Numbered from the stretch's first letter, positions 35,167 to 45,115 are shown. The stretch is DNA of 64,000 bases from Planctomycetota bacterium (GCA_020638655.1 JACKIC010000008.1:124001-188000), one strand, 5' to 3'. A program made the numbers and translations. Notes: a model not told the origin generated them from the letters alone.

Positions 35167-37119
35167 TTACTTGGGCTCCAGGTACTGCTTGACGTAGTCC
35201 TGCACCAGTTTGGCCAGGGCCGGTTGTTGCGCGTCCGTGAACGCCTTGGCCATCGCCGTCAGGCGCGCCTGCTGCGGACCGCGCACCGCGGCGTCGAGCG
35301 CGTCGAGCCGCGCCTGCGCCTTGCCGCGCAGCTCGGCGATCGCCTCGGCGCCCTCGAGGTTGCCCTTGCCGTAGAGCGCGACCAGCTCGTCGAGGCCCGC
35401 GACGACGCGCTCGAACCCGCCGCGCGTATCGAAGAACTCGGCCTCGTCGAAGTCCTTGCCGAGCGCCACGACGGCGTCGGCCTGCGCCGTGAGCAGCTGC
35501 GCCCGCAGCTCCTGAGCCTGCCCCAGCAGCGCCGAGTCCTGCGGCACGGTTTCCGCGAGCTCACGCAGCAGGTTGAGCGCATTGCCGGGCTGGTTGCCGG
35601 CCGCGGCGGCCTTGGCCTCGCGCAGCAGGTTGCCCGCCAGCTGCCGTTCGTTGCGGAAGCCGAGCACCAGCTCGAACTCGGCGGCGGCGACCCGCAGCCG
35701 GAACAGGCCGTTGCCGGTCTTGCCGCGGCACTCGACCGGCGCCGCGAACTGCACCAGGGCGCGCGTCGCGCGATCCCCGACCAACACGCCGCGCGCGGTG
35801 AACGTCGAATCGGCCGCGACCGACTCGAACTTGCCGGCGGCACCGCCGGCGACTTCGAGTCCGAGCAGGTTGCCCGCAGCCTCGGCCGGGAACACCAGCT
35901 CGAGCGCGTCCGCGCCCGTGACCGCGACGCCGAAGCTGCGCTCCTTGGTGCTCACGGCGAGCTTGGCGCCGACGTCGGAGAGCGCCAGCAGCCGCGCCGC
36001 GGCGAGCCCGGCGAACGCCGCCGGCACGTCGCCGGGCAGCACTTCGAGCAGGGTGACCGGGTTGTCGGCGTCGGTGGACCGCACCGCGAGCGCGGCGCCG
36101 GTGCCGAAGGCCTTCTGGTTGGATTCGGCGAGGTCCTGATCGATCGCCGCGGGCGCGCCGCTCTCGGTCGCGGCGACGTCGTCGAACGACGCGTTCGCGT
36201 CCGCGCCGGGCAGCGTGGCGACGAGTTCGATCTGCATGCGGTCGCAGCCGCCCGGCACGGTCACCTGCACCTCGAGGCGCTGCCAGCCTTCGACCGGCGC
36301 GAGCGCGGTGCCGGTGCGGAAGCGGAACGGCTGCGCGTCGTTGTTGCTGAAGCAGAGCGCGCGCAGGCCGATCGCGGCGCCGCCGCTGCTCTGCACGTGC
36401 GCGGCGATCGTGAACGTGCGGCCGGCGAACACCGGCAAGGGCTCGGCCAGCGTCGCCACCGCGAAGTCCGCCGCCTCGGAGCCCTCGGCGCGCAGCGCGA
36501 CGAAGGCGCCGCGACCGGTGTTGGCGTCGGTCGAGGGCTGGAAGCCCGCACCCGCCGCGGCCAGCGTCCACCCGGTCTCGTCTTCGCAGCCGCTCGCGGC
36601 GCCGAGCTTGTTGCCGGCGATCTGCAGCACGGCCCGCTGTTGCTTGCCGACCTTGTGCTCGCCGCCGCCGGCGTTGCGCCCCTGCCACCAGTACCAACCG
36701 CCGCCGCCCAGCACGAGCAGCAGCAGGACCGCCACCAGCCCCATCGAACCACCGCGCTTCTTGAGCCGCCCGGCGTCGAGCCGGTGCACGGCGAGGTTGC
36801 CGGCGTCGGCGTCGCCCGCCGCGCCGTCGGCCGCGCGGAACTTGACGCGCAACCGACCGACCGTCACCACGTCCCCGGGCGTGAGCACGAGTTCGGTGAC
36901 GCGCTTGCCGTCGAGGAAGGTGCCGTTGGTCGAGCCGAGGTCGCGCAGCACGTGGCGGTCGCCTTCGCGGACGATCTCGCAGTGCACGCCGGAAGTCTTC
37001 TCGTCGGCGAGCACGACGTCGTTGCCCGGCTTGCGGCCGATGCGCATCGGCTGCTCCGCTACGGGCAGAACCTCGCCGGCTCGATCCCCGTCAAGGATCT
37101 CGAGGACGTAGTTGGCCAT
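35167..37119 (-). CDS. FHA-domain transmembrane protein
   Basis: The product has 650 residues. An FHA phosphothreonine-binding domain covers about 23-95, with MRIGRKPGNDVVL, SGVHCEIV and LRDLGSTNGTFLDGKRV holding the conserved Arg, Ser/His and Asn. A membrane helix follows at about 124-145 (GLVAVLLLLVLGGGGWYWW). The periplasmic part begins with a carbohydrate-binding-module-like strand domain (about 165-320), and ends in helical repeats. It heads the long minus-strand run, and its position suggests phospho-dependent control of the pilus-like machine. It is read divergently from rsmE (216 bp between starts). Confidence 0.85.
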   Translation of the reverse strand: MANYVLEILDGDRAGEVLPVAEQPMRIGRKPGNDVVLADEKTSGVHCEIVREGDRHVLRDLGSTNGTFLDGKRVTELVLTPGDVVTVGRLRVKFRAADGAAGDADAGNLAVHRLDAGRLKKRGGSMGLVAVLLLLVLGGGGWYWWQGRNAGGGEHKVGKQQRAVLQIAGNKLGAASGCEDETGWTLAAAGAGFQPSTDANTGRGAFVALRAEGSEAADFAVATLAEPLPVFAGRTFTIAAHVQSSGGAAIGLRALCFSNNDAQPFRFRTGTALAPVEGWQRLEVQVTVPGGCDRMQIELVATLPGADANASFDDVAATESGAPAAIDQDLAESNQKAFGTGAALAVRSTDADNPVTLLEVLPGDVPAAFAGLAAARLLALSDVGAKLAVSTKERSFGVAVTGADALELVFPAEAAGNLLGLEVAGGAAGKFESVAADSTFTARGVLVGDRATRALVQFAAPVECRGKTGNGLFRLRVAAAEFELVLGFRNERQLAGNLLREAKAAAAGNQPGNALNLLRELAETVPQDSALLGQAQELRAQLLTAQADAVVALGKDFDEAEFFDTRGGFERVVAGLDELVALYGKGNLEGAEAIAELRGKAQARLDALDAAVRGPQQARLTAMAKAFTDAQQPALAKLVQDYVKQYLEPK

Positions 37120-37335
37120 GTGGGATGTGGAGGGGTCTAACCGGTGCCGCGGGACACGACGCCGGGGTTGCCGATCGGACGACCGGAAACGAACTCGTGG
37201 GGCCTGCTCCCCGAGGCCAGTGGGACAGGCCGGCCGCGTGGGCCCTACACACTACCTGCATGCCCTTGTCTGGCAAGCGGTTCCTGGGCACTTCCCGGGG
37301 CGGCGGGCGGCGCTCGACGCTACAACGGGCGCGCC

Positions 37336-38031
37336 ATGGCGAACCGATACTTCGTCGACGAGTTGCCGCCGGCGGGTCCCGCGCGCCTGGAAGGTCCGCT
37401 GGCCCACCACCTCGGCACGGTGCTGCGGCTGCGACCCGGTGAGACGTGCACCCTCGCCGACGGCCGCGGCGGCGCGGCGCTCGCCACGATCGCGACCGTC
37501 GGCAAGCGCTGCGTCGACGTGCAGGTGTCACCCGCCACGACCGCCCCGCCCCCCGCGCGCCGCCTGCACCTGGCGTTCGCGCCGCCGCGCCTGGCGCGGG
37601 CCGAGTGGCTGTTCGAGCACGGCACCGAGGTCGGCGTCGCCGTGTTCCACCCGCTGTGGACCGCGCGCACCCGGCCCCAGGGCGACCGGCTCGAGCGCTG
37701 GCAGAAGATCGCCAACGCGGCCGCCGGGCAGTGCGACCGCAACTTCCTCCCCGAACTGCGCGCACCGCGCGAGCTCGCCGCGTTCCTCGCCGACGCCACC
37801 CTGCCCGCCCGCCGCTTCGTCGGCGCTGGCGACGGCGGGCCGTTCACCGCGGCGGACACGGCGCCCGGCGACGCGGTGCTGCTGATCGGCCCCGAAGGTG
37901 GCTTCGATCCTGCTGAGCACGCCGCGGTCGCGGCGGCGGGCTTCGTGCCGCGAACCTTCGGTCCGCACATCCTGCGCACCGAGACCGCTGCGATCGTGGG
38001 CGCCGGCATCTGGCTTGCGGCCGGGTGCTGA
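37336..38031 (+). CDS. rsmE: 16S rRNA m3U1498 methyltransferase RsmE
   Basis: The product has 231 residues from the ATG at 37336 (MANRYFVDELPPAG). The N-terminal PUA-like domain precedes a SPOUT-fold domain with the knot motifs LLIGPEGGFDPAEH and ILRTETAAIVGAGI, the RsmE signatures. It methylates N3 of U1498 in 16S rRNA within the assembled 30S subunit. It ends just before a tandem 114-bp repeat that separates it from a convergent secreted-protein gene. Confidence 0.93.
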   Translation: MANRYFVDELPPAGPARLEGPLAHHLGTVLRLRPGETCTLADGRGGAALATIATVGKRCVDVQVSPATTAPPPARRLHLAFAPPRLARAEWLFEHGTEVGVAVFHPLWTARTRPQGDRLERWQKIANAAAGQCDRNFLPELRAPRELAAFLADATLPARRFVGAGDGGPFTAADTAPGDAVLLIGPEGGFDPAEHAAVAAAGFVPRTFGPHILRTETAAIVGAGIWLAAGC

Positions 38032-38034
38032 CTG

Positions 38035-38262
38035 CGGCGGGGCGTCGTGCCCCGCCGTGGCCGGCTACAGCTGCTCATTCACCGCGTTGTTGTCGGCCGC
38101 CGGCCACAAGACAACATTGCAGTAGCAGAGCGGTTCCGCCGCTCTGCCCGGCGGGGCGTCAAGCCCCGCCGTGGCCGGCGACAGCTGCTCATTCACCGCG
38201 TTGTTGTCGGCCGCCGGCCACAAGACAACATTGCAGTAGCAGAGCGGCTCCGCCGCTCTGCT
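38035..38262. repeat. Two tandem copies of a 114-bp hairpin-rich unit
   Basis: Copy one is 38035-38148 and copy two 38149-38262, with only a few substitutions. Each unit holds three inverted repeats: GCGGGGC/GCCCCGC, GTGGCCGGC/GCCGGCCAC (a 33-nt loop) and GCAGAGCGG/CCGCTCTGC. It sits exactly between convergent rsmE and the 740-residue secreted protein gene, whose TAG stop lies at its right edge. It could serve as a bidirectional terminator, but no T-run follows; a duplicated REP-like element is the alternative. Confidence 0.9.
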
Positions 38263-40483
38263 ACTGCGGGCCGATGATCAGCAGCAGGCCGTTCGAGGCC
38301 ACCACACCCGCGGGCGTCAGTCCGGGGCTGTAGGTGAACGACTGGCCGGCAACCTCCAGACCCGTGAACGCCGGATCGACCGGCACCGCAAGGCTCTGGT
38401 TGTGGGTGCTGCCAGGAGCGACGAACAGGTGCGTGACACCGCCAACGACGTGGCCGTAGCAGCCGGGCATGCCCGAGCCCGTCAGGTCCAGCGGCGGCAC
38501 AGCCTGCTGCAGCGACAGCAGCACCGCCCCGAACGGAGTGCCCGCCGGGATGTTGCTCGTCGTCAGGCTCACGCTGGTGCCCAGGATCGGGCGCGTCGCC
38601 GACGCGAACTGCAGGCCGTTGAACGGCTGCGCGCACATGTTGATGCCGCCCGGCAGCGACGCCGAGATGTCGCTGGGGCCCGGATCGACGGTCACACCAC
38701 CGGGCGACCAGCCGACCAGCACGTCACCGTTCTGCGAGTCCATCGTCTGCCAGACGATCTGCACGTCGCCGTTCGGACGGAACTGGTACTGGAAGGTGTT
38801 GGTCTGGGTCGAGCCGTAGGTGCGCACCGCGCTCCAGGTGACGCGCACCTCGGTCGGCGTGCTGTCGACCAGGACCTGACCACCCAACGCCGGGTTGAGG
38901 TCGCGCCACGACGCCGCCCAGCGCGGCGCGCCCGACAGGTGCGAGTTCGCATCGGGGATGTAGGGCGTGCCGTTGCTGCCAACCGAGATGAAGCCGTTCG
39001 AGCACACGTTCAGCTGCGAGGTCGAGCCGCCGGGGAACGGCAGGCTGAACGGCAGCTGGATCGTGGTCTGCGAATCGTCAGTGAGGTTGAGGTTGGTGCC
39101 GGTCGGCGTCACGTAGGTCGCCGTCGAGCTGCCCGCGGTGTATTGGCCGTTGGCGTAGGTCAGCGCCATCGCCGAGTTGGCGAGGTCGAACGACGGGCCG
39201 GTGAGCATCTCGTAGAACGCGCTCTGGCACGAACCACAGCCGACGCTCGTGCCGAGCACCGCGACCTGCGCCGACGGGATGCCGCTGGGCACCTGCGCGT
39301 TGACCGACACCGACAGGGCGCCGGGACCGATCCGCGCCTGGTCGATCGTGACCACGCCGAACGAGGGCGCGATGTCGCAGTCGAATCCGAAGTTGTAGAT
39401 CGTGTTCCAGTTCTGCGGGTTGTTGGCCGTGGCGGTGAACACCACCTCGCTGCCGACCTTGGCCCCGGTCCAGTCGTTGAGCGGATCGCTGTCGATGTCG
39501 CCGAACGAGTAGTTGACGACCACGGCCGCCGGATCGACCGGGATGCGCAAGGAAGCGCCGCCGCGGTTGTTGTCGACGTTGTGCACCGCGTACTCGTAGT
39601 GGTACTGGCCGCCGCCGAGCGGGCTGACCTTGACCGCGACGAAGAAGCGTCCGTCGTCGTTGCCGTTGTGACCGGAGTCGATCGTGGCGCCGGGCCACTG
39701 ATGCAGGATCGAGCCGTAGGTCTGGCCGACGGCGTTGTTCGGGAACGACCAGGTCGAACCCGACCAGGTCGGGTTGGTGCCGCGCGAGGCGAGGTTGTCG
39801 CCGCGATTGGCGAGCGCCTCACCCTGGTGGATGAGGTGGATGCCGTAGAAGTACGACGCGCCCGGCGTGGTCAGATCGACCTCCTGCACGGTGACGCGGT
39901 TCTTGACGTTGTCGAAGCCGCTGGTGTTGAGGCTGCGCACGCCGTCGGCCGGGCCCAGGCCCGTCTGCGGATCGCCGACGTCGAAGTAGCTGCCGACCGG
40001 GTTCCAGGTGCCGAGCCACGGGTCGATCTCCGAGGGCGGGCCGAGCCAGGTGCGGTCCGCGTTGTTGCCCGCCCCGTAGGTGTCCGCGCAGTTGATGCCC
40101 ATCACCGTGCCCGTGCTCGGGTTCTGGCACGGCCCGCACGGCCCCGTGTAGTTGGTCGAGGTGAACGCGTGCTTGCAGAACGACCAGTCGCTGATCTGCT
40201 CGAGGCGATCGTTGCTCAGGCGCACCAGCAGGAAGCCGAACTTGGGGTGGTTCGACTGCATCGCGGCGTACCACGGGATCGTCACCGAACCCGGGTTGCA
40301 CATCTCGTTGAGCATCGCCATGCCGATCTCCCCGTTGGGATAGGCGGCGCCGCGGCGACCGTAGTAGGTCAGGTTGTCGACCTGCGTCAGACGACCGTCG
40401 AGACCGACGACGGTGTTGGACTGGGCGGCGACGGATGCCGCCAGCGTCAGCAGAACGATCCCTTGGATGGAATCTCGGAGCAT
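38261..40483 (-). CDS. Large secreted protein of unknown function
   Basis: The product has 740 residues with a signal peptide (MLRDSIQGIVLLTLAASVAAQ). The N-terminal half contains Cys pairs (CGPCQNPSTG, CNPG, CSF) and a beta-rich region. The second half holds a domain with LPFSLPFPGGSTSQLNVCSNGFISVG and ADNSHLSGAPRWAASWRDLNP-type strand patterns, as seen in extracellular adhesion or NIDO/propeller-like domains. The last 80 residues (DLTGSGMPGCYGHV to ASNGLLLIIGPQ) look like a C-terminal module that recurs in planctomycete-like secreted proteins; this is recollection, not a search result. It is read divergently from the tricorn-like protease. Confidence 0.75.
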   Translation of the reverse strand: MLRDSIQGIVLLTLAASVAAQSNTVVGLDGRLTQVDNLTYYGRRGAAYPNGEIGMAMLNEMCNPGSVTIPWYAAMQSNHPKFGFLLVRLSNDRLEQISDWSFCKHAFTSTNYTGPCGPCQNPSTGTVMGINCADTYGAGNNADRTWLGPPSEIDPWLGTWNPVGSYFDVGDPQTGLGPADGVRSLNTSGFDNVKNRVTVQEVDLTTPGASYFYGIHLIHQGEALANRGDNLASRGTNPTWSGSTWSFPNNAVGQTYGSILHQWPGATIDSGHNGNDDGRFFVAVKVSPLGGGQYHYEYAVHNVDNNRGGASLRIPVDPAAVVVNYSFGDIDSDPLNDWTGAKVGSEVVFTATANNPQNWNTIYNFGFDCDIAPSFGVVTIDQARIGPGALSVSVNAQVPSGIPSAQVAVLGTSVGCGSCQSAFYEMLTGPSFDLANSAMALTYANGQYTAGSSTATYVTPTGTNLNLTDDSQTTIQLPFSLPFPGGSTSQLNVCSNGFISVGSNGTPYIPDANSHLSGAPRWAASWRDLNPALGGQVLVDSTPTEVRVTWSAVRTYGSTQTNTFQYQFRPNGDVQIVWQTMDSQNGDVLVGWSPGGVTVDPGPSDISASLPGGINMCAQPFNGLQFASATRPILGTSVSLTTSNIPAGTPFGAVLLSLQQAVPPLDLTGSGMPGCYGHVVGGVTHLFVAPGSTHNQSLAVPVDPAFTGLEVAGQSFTYSPGLTPAGVVASNGLLLIIGPQ

Positions 40484-40637
40484 GGAACCTCGCGGGAAAA
40501 GGGCAGGGAGCCGAGCGGAGAGCGTGTCCGGGCGCGTGGGGCGAGGCGCCGCTGGATCGACGGGACGATACGGACGCGAATCGAACAGACAACTCCCCCT
40601 TGCGCATCCGGGCGCGCTTCCCTTGAGTCATCGCCCC

Positions 40638-43600
40638 ATGACAGCGAGTCATCTGCCGCGTCTGCTGCCCGTCGCCCTCACCATCGCAGCCGCTGCCACC
40701 GCGCAGACGCGGCTGTTGCGCTTTCCCGACATCCACGGCGACCAGGTGGTGTTCACCTACGCCGGCGATCTGTGGAAGGCGCCGATCTCGGGCGGCACGG
40801 CCACGCGCCTCACCACCGCGCGCGGCGTCGAGCTGTTCGCGAAGTGGTCCCCCGACGGGCGCTGGATCGCGTTCACGGGCCAGATCGACGGTGACGAGCA
40901 GGTCTACGTCGTGCCCAGCGAAGGCGGCGAGCCGCGTCAGTTGACCTTCTACCCCGCGCGCGGCCCCCTGCCCGACCGCTGGGGCTACGACCATCAGGTC
41001 TACGGCTGGACGCCCGACGGCAGCGCGGTGCTGTTCCGCAGCCTGCGCGACGCGTTCACGCTGACGCGCGGCCAGTTGTTCACCGTGGCGATGCCGGCGG
41101 CCGCGCGGCGGCGCGGCGCGCTGCCGGTGGCGCTGCCGATGCCGGTGTCGGGCGCGGGCGACTTCTCGCCCGACGGCGAGCGCATCGTCTACGCGCCGCT
41201 GTTCCGCGACTTCCGCACCTGGAAGCGCTACGAGGGCGGCTGGGCCACGGACCTGTTCGTGTTCGACCCGGCGACGCGCACCTCGGTCAACATCACCGAC
41301 CATCCGCGCACCGACCGCGACCCGATGTGGATCGGCGAGCACATCTGGTTCGCCAGCGACCGCAGCGGCACGCTCAACCTGTGGTCGTACGACCTGCGCA
41401 GCAAGACCGCGCACCAGGAGACGCAGAGCACCGTGTGGGACGTGCGCTGGCCGAGCGCCGGCGGCCCCGAGGACCAGCGCATCGTCTACGAGCAGGGCGG
41501 CGAGCTGCACTGGTTCGACTGCCGCAGCAAGGAAGACCACCCGATCGCGATCAGGGTGCCCGACGACGGGCGCCTCAACCGCCCCACCGTCGTCGACGCG
41601 ACCGCGCAGCTCGAGCACTACGCGCTGAGCCCCGGCGGCGGGCGCGCGGCGTTCGCGGCGCGCGGCGAGATCCTGACCGTGCCCAAGGAGCACGGCGACG
41701 TGCGCAACCTGACCAACTCGCCGGGAGCGCACGACAAGCACCCCGCGTTCTCGCCCGACGGCGCCACGGTCGCGTTCGTCAGCGACCGCAGCGGCGAGGA
41801 GCAGATCTGGCTCGTCGATCACCTCGGCGCCGCGCCGCCGCGCCAGCTCACCAAGGGCCTGGCGGTGATGCTGTACGCGCCGGTGTGGTCCCCCGACGGC
41901 AAGACCATCGCCTTCGGCGACAAGGACGGCGTGGTGCGGCTGTGCGACGTGGCCACCGGCGCGCTGACCGAGATCGCCGACGAAGCGCACGGCCAGGTCG
42001 GCGACCTCGCCTGGTCGCCGTGCTCGGGCCACCTCGCGTTCTCGCTCACCGGCGACAACGAACTCTCGGCGGTGTGGGTCTACACGCTCGCCGACAAGAC
42101 CCTGCGCCGCGTCTCGCGCCCTCTCGCCGACGACTCGACGCCGGCCTGGGACCCGCGCGGCGAACGCCTGTTCTTCCTGGGGCTGCGCGGCTACCAGCCG
42201 CGCCTTGCGACCACCTACGAGTGGGACTTCCAGATCGACCGCGCCTACGGCATCTACGCGCTGGCCCTGCGCCGCGACCTGCCCGCGTGGCTGCCGCCGC
42301 GCAGCGACGAGGCGGTCGTCGCCGACCCCGCGGCCGCGGCGCCACCGAAGTTCGACGCGCCGATCGCGATCGACTGGGACGGCCTCGCCGAGCGCGTCGA
42401 AGCGGTGCCGGTCGAACTCGACAACTACGCCGGCCTTTCGGCGACCGCCGACGGCCTGCTGTTCACGCGGCGCGGCGGCAGCTACTACGGCCGCGGCAGC
42501 GACCAGCCGACGACGCTGCACACGTTCTCGGCCAAGACGCGCAAGACCGAACAGCTGGCCAGCGGCATCGGCGGCTACGCGCTGTCGCCCGACGGCACCC
42601 ACGTGCTGATCCGCAAGGGGCGCGCGTTCGTCGTCGCTGCCGCGAACGACAAGGGCAAGGACGGCCAGACCGAGCTGGCGCTCGACCTGCGTGTCGAGAA
42701 GGTGCCGAGCGACGAGTACTGGCAGATCTTCGAGGAGGTCTGGCGCCGCTACCGCGACTTCTTCTACGTCGCCAACATGCACGGCCACGACTGGCAGGCG
42801 CTGCACGACCGTTACGCGCCGCTGGTCGCCCACGTGCGTCACCGCAGCGACCTCAACTACGTGATCGGCGAGATGATCGCCGAACTCAGCGTCGGCCACG
42901 CCTACATCGCCGGCGGGGACACCGGCGCGCCCGAACGCGCGACGCCGGCGCTGCCGGGCCTGCGCCTGGAGTTCGACGCAGCCGCGGCGCAGTACCGCAT
43001 CCGCGCCGTGCTCGCCGGCGAGAACGACGACGCCGAACTGCGGTCGCCGGCGACCGCGGTCGGCGTCGACCTGCGCGTCGGCGACTACCTGCTGGCCATC
43101 GACGGCCAGCCGCTGTCGGCCGAGGTCAACCCCTACAAGCTGCTCAAGGGCAAGGCCGGGCGCCACGTCACCCTGCTGGTCAACGGACGGCCCCAGGTCG
43201 CCGAGGCCCGCGCCGTGACGATCGCGCCGATCGAGACCGAGGAGCACCTGGTCTACCATGCCTGGGTGCAGGCCAACCGCCGCCGCGTCGACGAACTGTC
43301 GGGCGGCAAGCTCGGCTACGTGCACCTGCCCGACATGGGCGCCGCCGGCATCCGCGAGTTCGTGCGCCAGTACTACGCGCAGCGCGACAAGCAGGGGCTG
43401 GTGTTCGACGACCGCTACAACGGCGGCGGCAACATCTCGCAGATGGTCGTGAACCGTCTGCAGCGGCAGTTGCTGATGTGTACGTTCGGTCGCACCAGCG
43501 GCTACCGGCCCTATCCGCGCGCGCTGTTCGACGGCCCGATGGTCTGCCTGCTCAACGAATCGTCGGCGAGCGACGGCGACATCTTCCCGGCGATGTTCCG

Positions 43601-43913
43601 CCGCGCGGGCCTGGGCAAGCTGGTCGGCAAGCGCTCGTGGGGCGGCATCATCGGCATCACCAACCGCGGCATGCTGCTCGACGGCGGCACCGTCAACGTG
43701 CCCGAGTTCGGCAACACCGAGCCGGGCCCCGAGTGGACCATCGAAGGCCACGGCGTCGATCCGGACGTGGTCGTCGACAACGACCTCGGCGCGTTGCTCG
43801 CCGGCCGCGACCCGCAGCTCGAGAAGGGCGTGCAGATCGTGCTCGAAGAACTGCGCGCCGCGCCGCGGCCGCCGCGCGTCGCCCCGCCCGCCCCCGTCAA
43901 GACCGGACGCTGA
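40638..43913 (+). CDS. Tricorn-like protease (S41 family)
   Basis: The product has 1091 residues. A signal peptide (MTASHLPRLLPVALTIAAAATAQ) points to an exported form. Residues about 25-650 are two beta-propellers built of TolB/WD-type repeats (FSPDGERIVYAP, FSPDGATVAFVSDRSGEEQIW). A helical region, a PDZ domain (about 785-850, VGVDLRVGDYLLAIDGQPL) and the S41 catalytic domain follow. Catalytic candidates are His754 in SVGHAY, nucleophile Ser978 in NESSASDGD, and an acidic residue in the GGIIGI region. Tricorn proteases trim oligopeptides. It is followed after 1 bp by an rRNA methyltransferase gene. Confidence 0.9.
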   Translation: MTASHLPRLLPVALTIAAAATAQTRLLRFPDIHGDQVVFTYAGDLWKAPISGGTATRLTTARGVELFAKWSPDGRWIAFTGQIDGDEQVYVVPSEGGEPRQLTFYPARGPLPDRWGYDHQVYGWTPDGSAVLFRSLRDAFTLTRGQLFTVAMPAAARRRGALPVALPMPVSGAGDFSPDGERIVYAPLFRDFRTWKRYEGGWATDLFVFDPATRTSVNITDHPRTDRDPMWIGEHIWFASDRSGTLNLWSYDLRSKTAHQETQSTVWDVRWPSAGGPEDQRIVYEQGGELHWFDCRSKEDHPIAIRVPDDGRLNRPTVVDATAQLEHYALSPGGGRAAFAARGEILTVPKEHGDVRNLTNSPGAHDKHPAFSPDGATVAFVSDRSGEEQIWLVDHLGAAPPRQLTKGLAVMLYAPVWSPDGKTIAFGDKDGVVRLCDVATGALTEIADEAHGQVGDLAWSPCSGHLAFSLTGDNELSAVWVYTLADKTLRRVSRPLADDSTPAWDPRGERLFFLGLRGYQPRLATTYEWDFQIDRAYGIYALALRRDLPAWLPPRSDEAVVADPAAAAPPKFDAPIAIDWDGLAERVEAVPVELDNYAGLSATADGLLFTRRGGSYYGRGSDQPTTLHTFSAKTRKTEQLASGIGGYALSPDGTHVLIRKGRAFVVAAANDKGKDGQTELALDLRVEKVPSDEYWQIFEEVWRRYRDFFYVANMHGHDWQALHDRYAPLVAHVRHRSDLNYVIGEMIAELSVGHAYIAGGDTGAPERATPALPGLRLEFDAAAAQYRIRAVLAGENDDAELRSPATAVGVDLRVGDYLLAIDGQPLSAEVNPYKLLKGKAGRHVTLLVNGRPQVAEARAVTIAPIETEEHLVYHAWVQANRRRVDELSGGKLGYVHLPDMGAAGIREFVRQYYAQRDKQGLVFDDRYNGGGNISQMVVNRLQRQLLMCTFGRTSGYRPYPRALFDGPMVCLLNESSASDGDIFPAMFRRAGLGKLVGKRSWGGIIGITNRGMLLDGGTVNVPEFGNTEPGPEWTIEGHGVDPDVVVDNDLGALLAGRDPQLEKGVQIVLEELRAAPRPPRVAPPAPVKTGR

Positions 43914-43914
43914 C

Positions 43915-45099
43915 ATGGCCAGCCAGAAGAAGACCGGCGGCAAGACCGCGCGCCTGCCCGAGCTGCGGCTCAAGATCCGCGTCAACGGCCGCCATCCGTG
44001 GTTCTACCGCAAGATGATCGGCAAGCCCGAGACGCCGCTGCCGGCCGGCACCCCCGCCAAGGTGCGCGACCGCGACGGCCGCCTCGTCGGCACGGGCTTC
44101 TACAATCCGCGCGCCGAGCTGGCGCTGCGCATGTTCAGCGACGGTGTCGTCGAGGACGCGAAGGCGCACTTCGTCGAGGCGCTGCGGCTCGCGGTGCAGC
44201 TGCGTGAGCAGACCCTCGGCCTGCCCAAGATCACCGACGCCTACCGCCTGATCCACGCCGAGGGCGACGGCTTTCCGGGCCTGGTCCTCGACCGCCTCGG
44301 CAACGCGATCGTCGCCCAGGTCGCGTCGCTCGGCATGAAGGAACAGCTCGAGCCGCTCGGCGAGTGGCTGCTGCGCCACTACCAGAACAGCCGGCTGGTG
44401 CTGCTGCAGGACAAGGACTGGGCCGAGCGCGAGGGCATGGACAAGCTGCCGCGCCCGGCGGTGGTCACCACCACCGTGCGCGAACACGGCCTGTCGTACG
44501 CCGTCGAGGCCGGCACCGGCCACAAGACCGGCTTCTTCGCCGACCAGCGCGACAACCGGCTGCTGCTGCGTCAGTTCGCCAAGGGCCGCGCCGTGCTCGA
44601 CCTGTGCTGCAACAGCGGCGGCTTCGCCATGAACGCCGTCGCCGGCGGCGCCGCCAAGGTGATCGCCGCCGACCTCGACGAGGCGATGGTCGAACAGACC
44701 CGCCACAACGCCGCCACCAACAAGCAGCGCCTCACCGCCGTGCACGGCGACGCATTCGATCTGCTGCGTGAGGCCCAGCTCGGTGCGCACGACCTGATCG
44801 TGCTCGACCCGCCCAAGTGGGTGTTCCACAAGGACGAGATCGAGGCGGGCCTGGCGCGCTACGCCGACCTCAACCGCCTGGGCATCGAGAAGGTCGCGCG
44901 CGGCGGGCTGGTGCTGACCTGCTCGTGCTCGGGCAGCGTCAGCGAGGACCAGTTCCTGCGCATGCTGCGCGACGCCGCGGCGATGGCGCGCCGCGACGTG
45001 CGGGTGCTGACGCTGCGCGGTGCCGGCGCCGACCATCCGGTCGCGCTCGAGTGCCAGGAGACGCGGTATCTGAAGGTCGCGCTGCTGCAGGTCCGGTAG
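43915..45099 (+). CDS. Class I SAM-dependent rRNA methyltransferase (RlmI-like)
   Basis: The product has 394 residues. The N-terminus has a PUA domain with NGRHPWFYRKMI. A central linker ends in GHKTGFFADQRDNRLLLRQF, typical of RlmI/YccW. The Rossmann fold has motif I LDLCCNSGGFAMNA and catalytic motif IV VLDPPKW, as in m5C methyltransferases of 23S rRNA. The C-terminal TCSCSGSVSEDQFLRML fits the same family. Its start lies 1 bp after the tricorn-like stop, so it is co-transcribed. Confidence 0.9.
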   Translation: MASQKKTGGKTARLPELRLKIRVNGRHPWFYRKMIGKPETPLPAGTPAKVRDRDGRLVGTGFYNPRAELALRMFSDGVVEDAKAHFVEALRLAVQLREQTLGLPKITDAYRLIHAEGDGFPGLVLDRLGNAIVAQVASLGMKEQLEPLGEWLLRHYQNSRLVLLQDKDWAEREGMDKLPRPAVVTTTVREHGLSYAVEAGTGHKTGFFADQRDNRLLLRQFAKGRAVLDLCCNSGGFAMNAVAGGAAKVIAADLDEAMVEQTRHNAATNKQRLTAVHGDAFDLLREAQLGAHDLIVLDPPKWVFHKDEIEAGLARYADLNRLGIEKVARGGLVLTCSCSGSVSEDQFLRMLRDAAAMARRDVRVLTLRGAGADHPVALECQETRYLKVALLQVR

Positions 45100-45115
45100 G
45101 CCGCGCGCGCGGCGC

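Noticed and set aside
38035..38262. CRISPR array
   Set aside because: Only two units of 114 bp without spacers; the hairpins and position point to a structured spacer.
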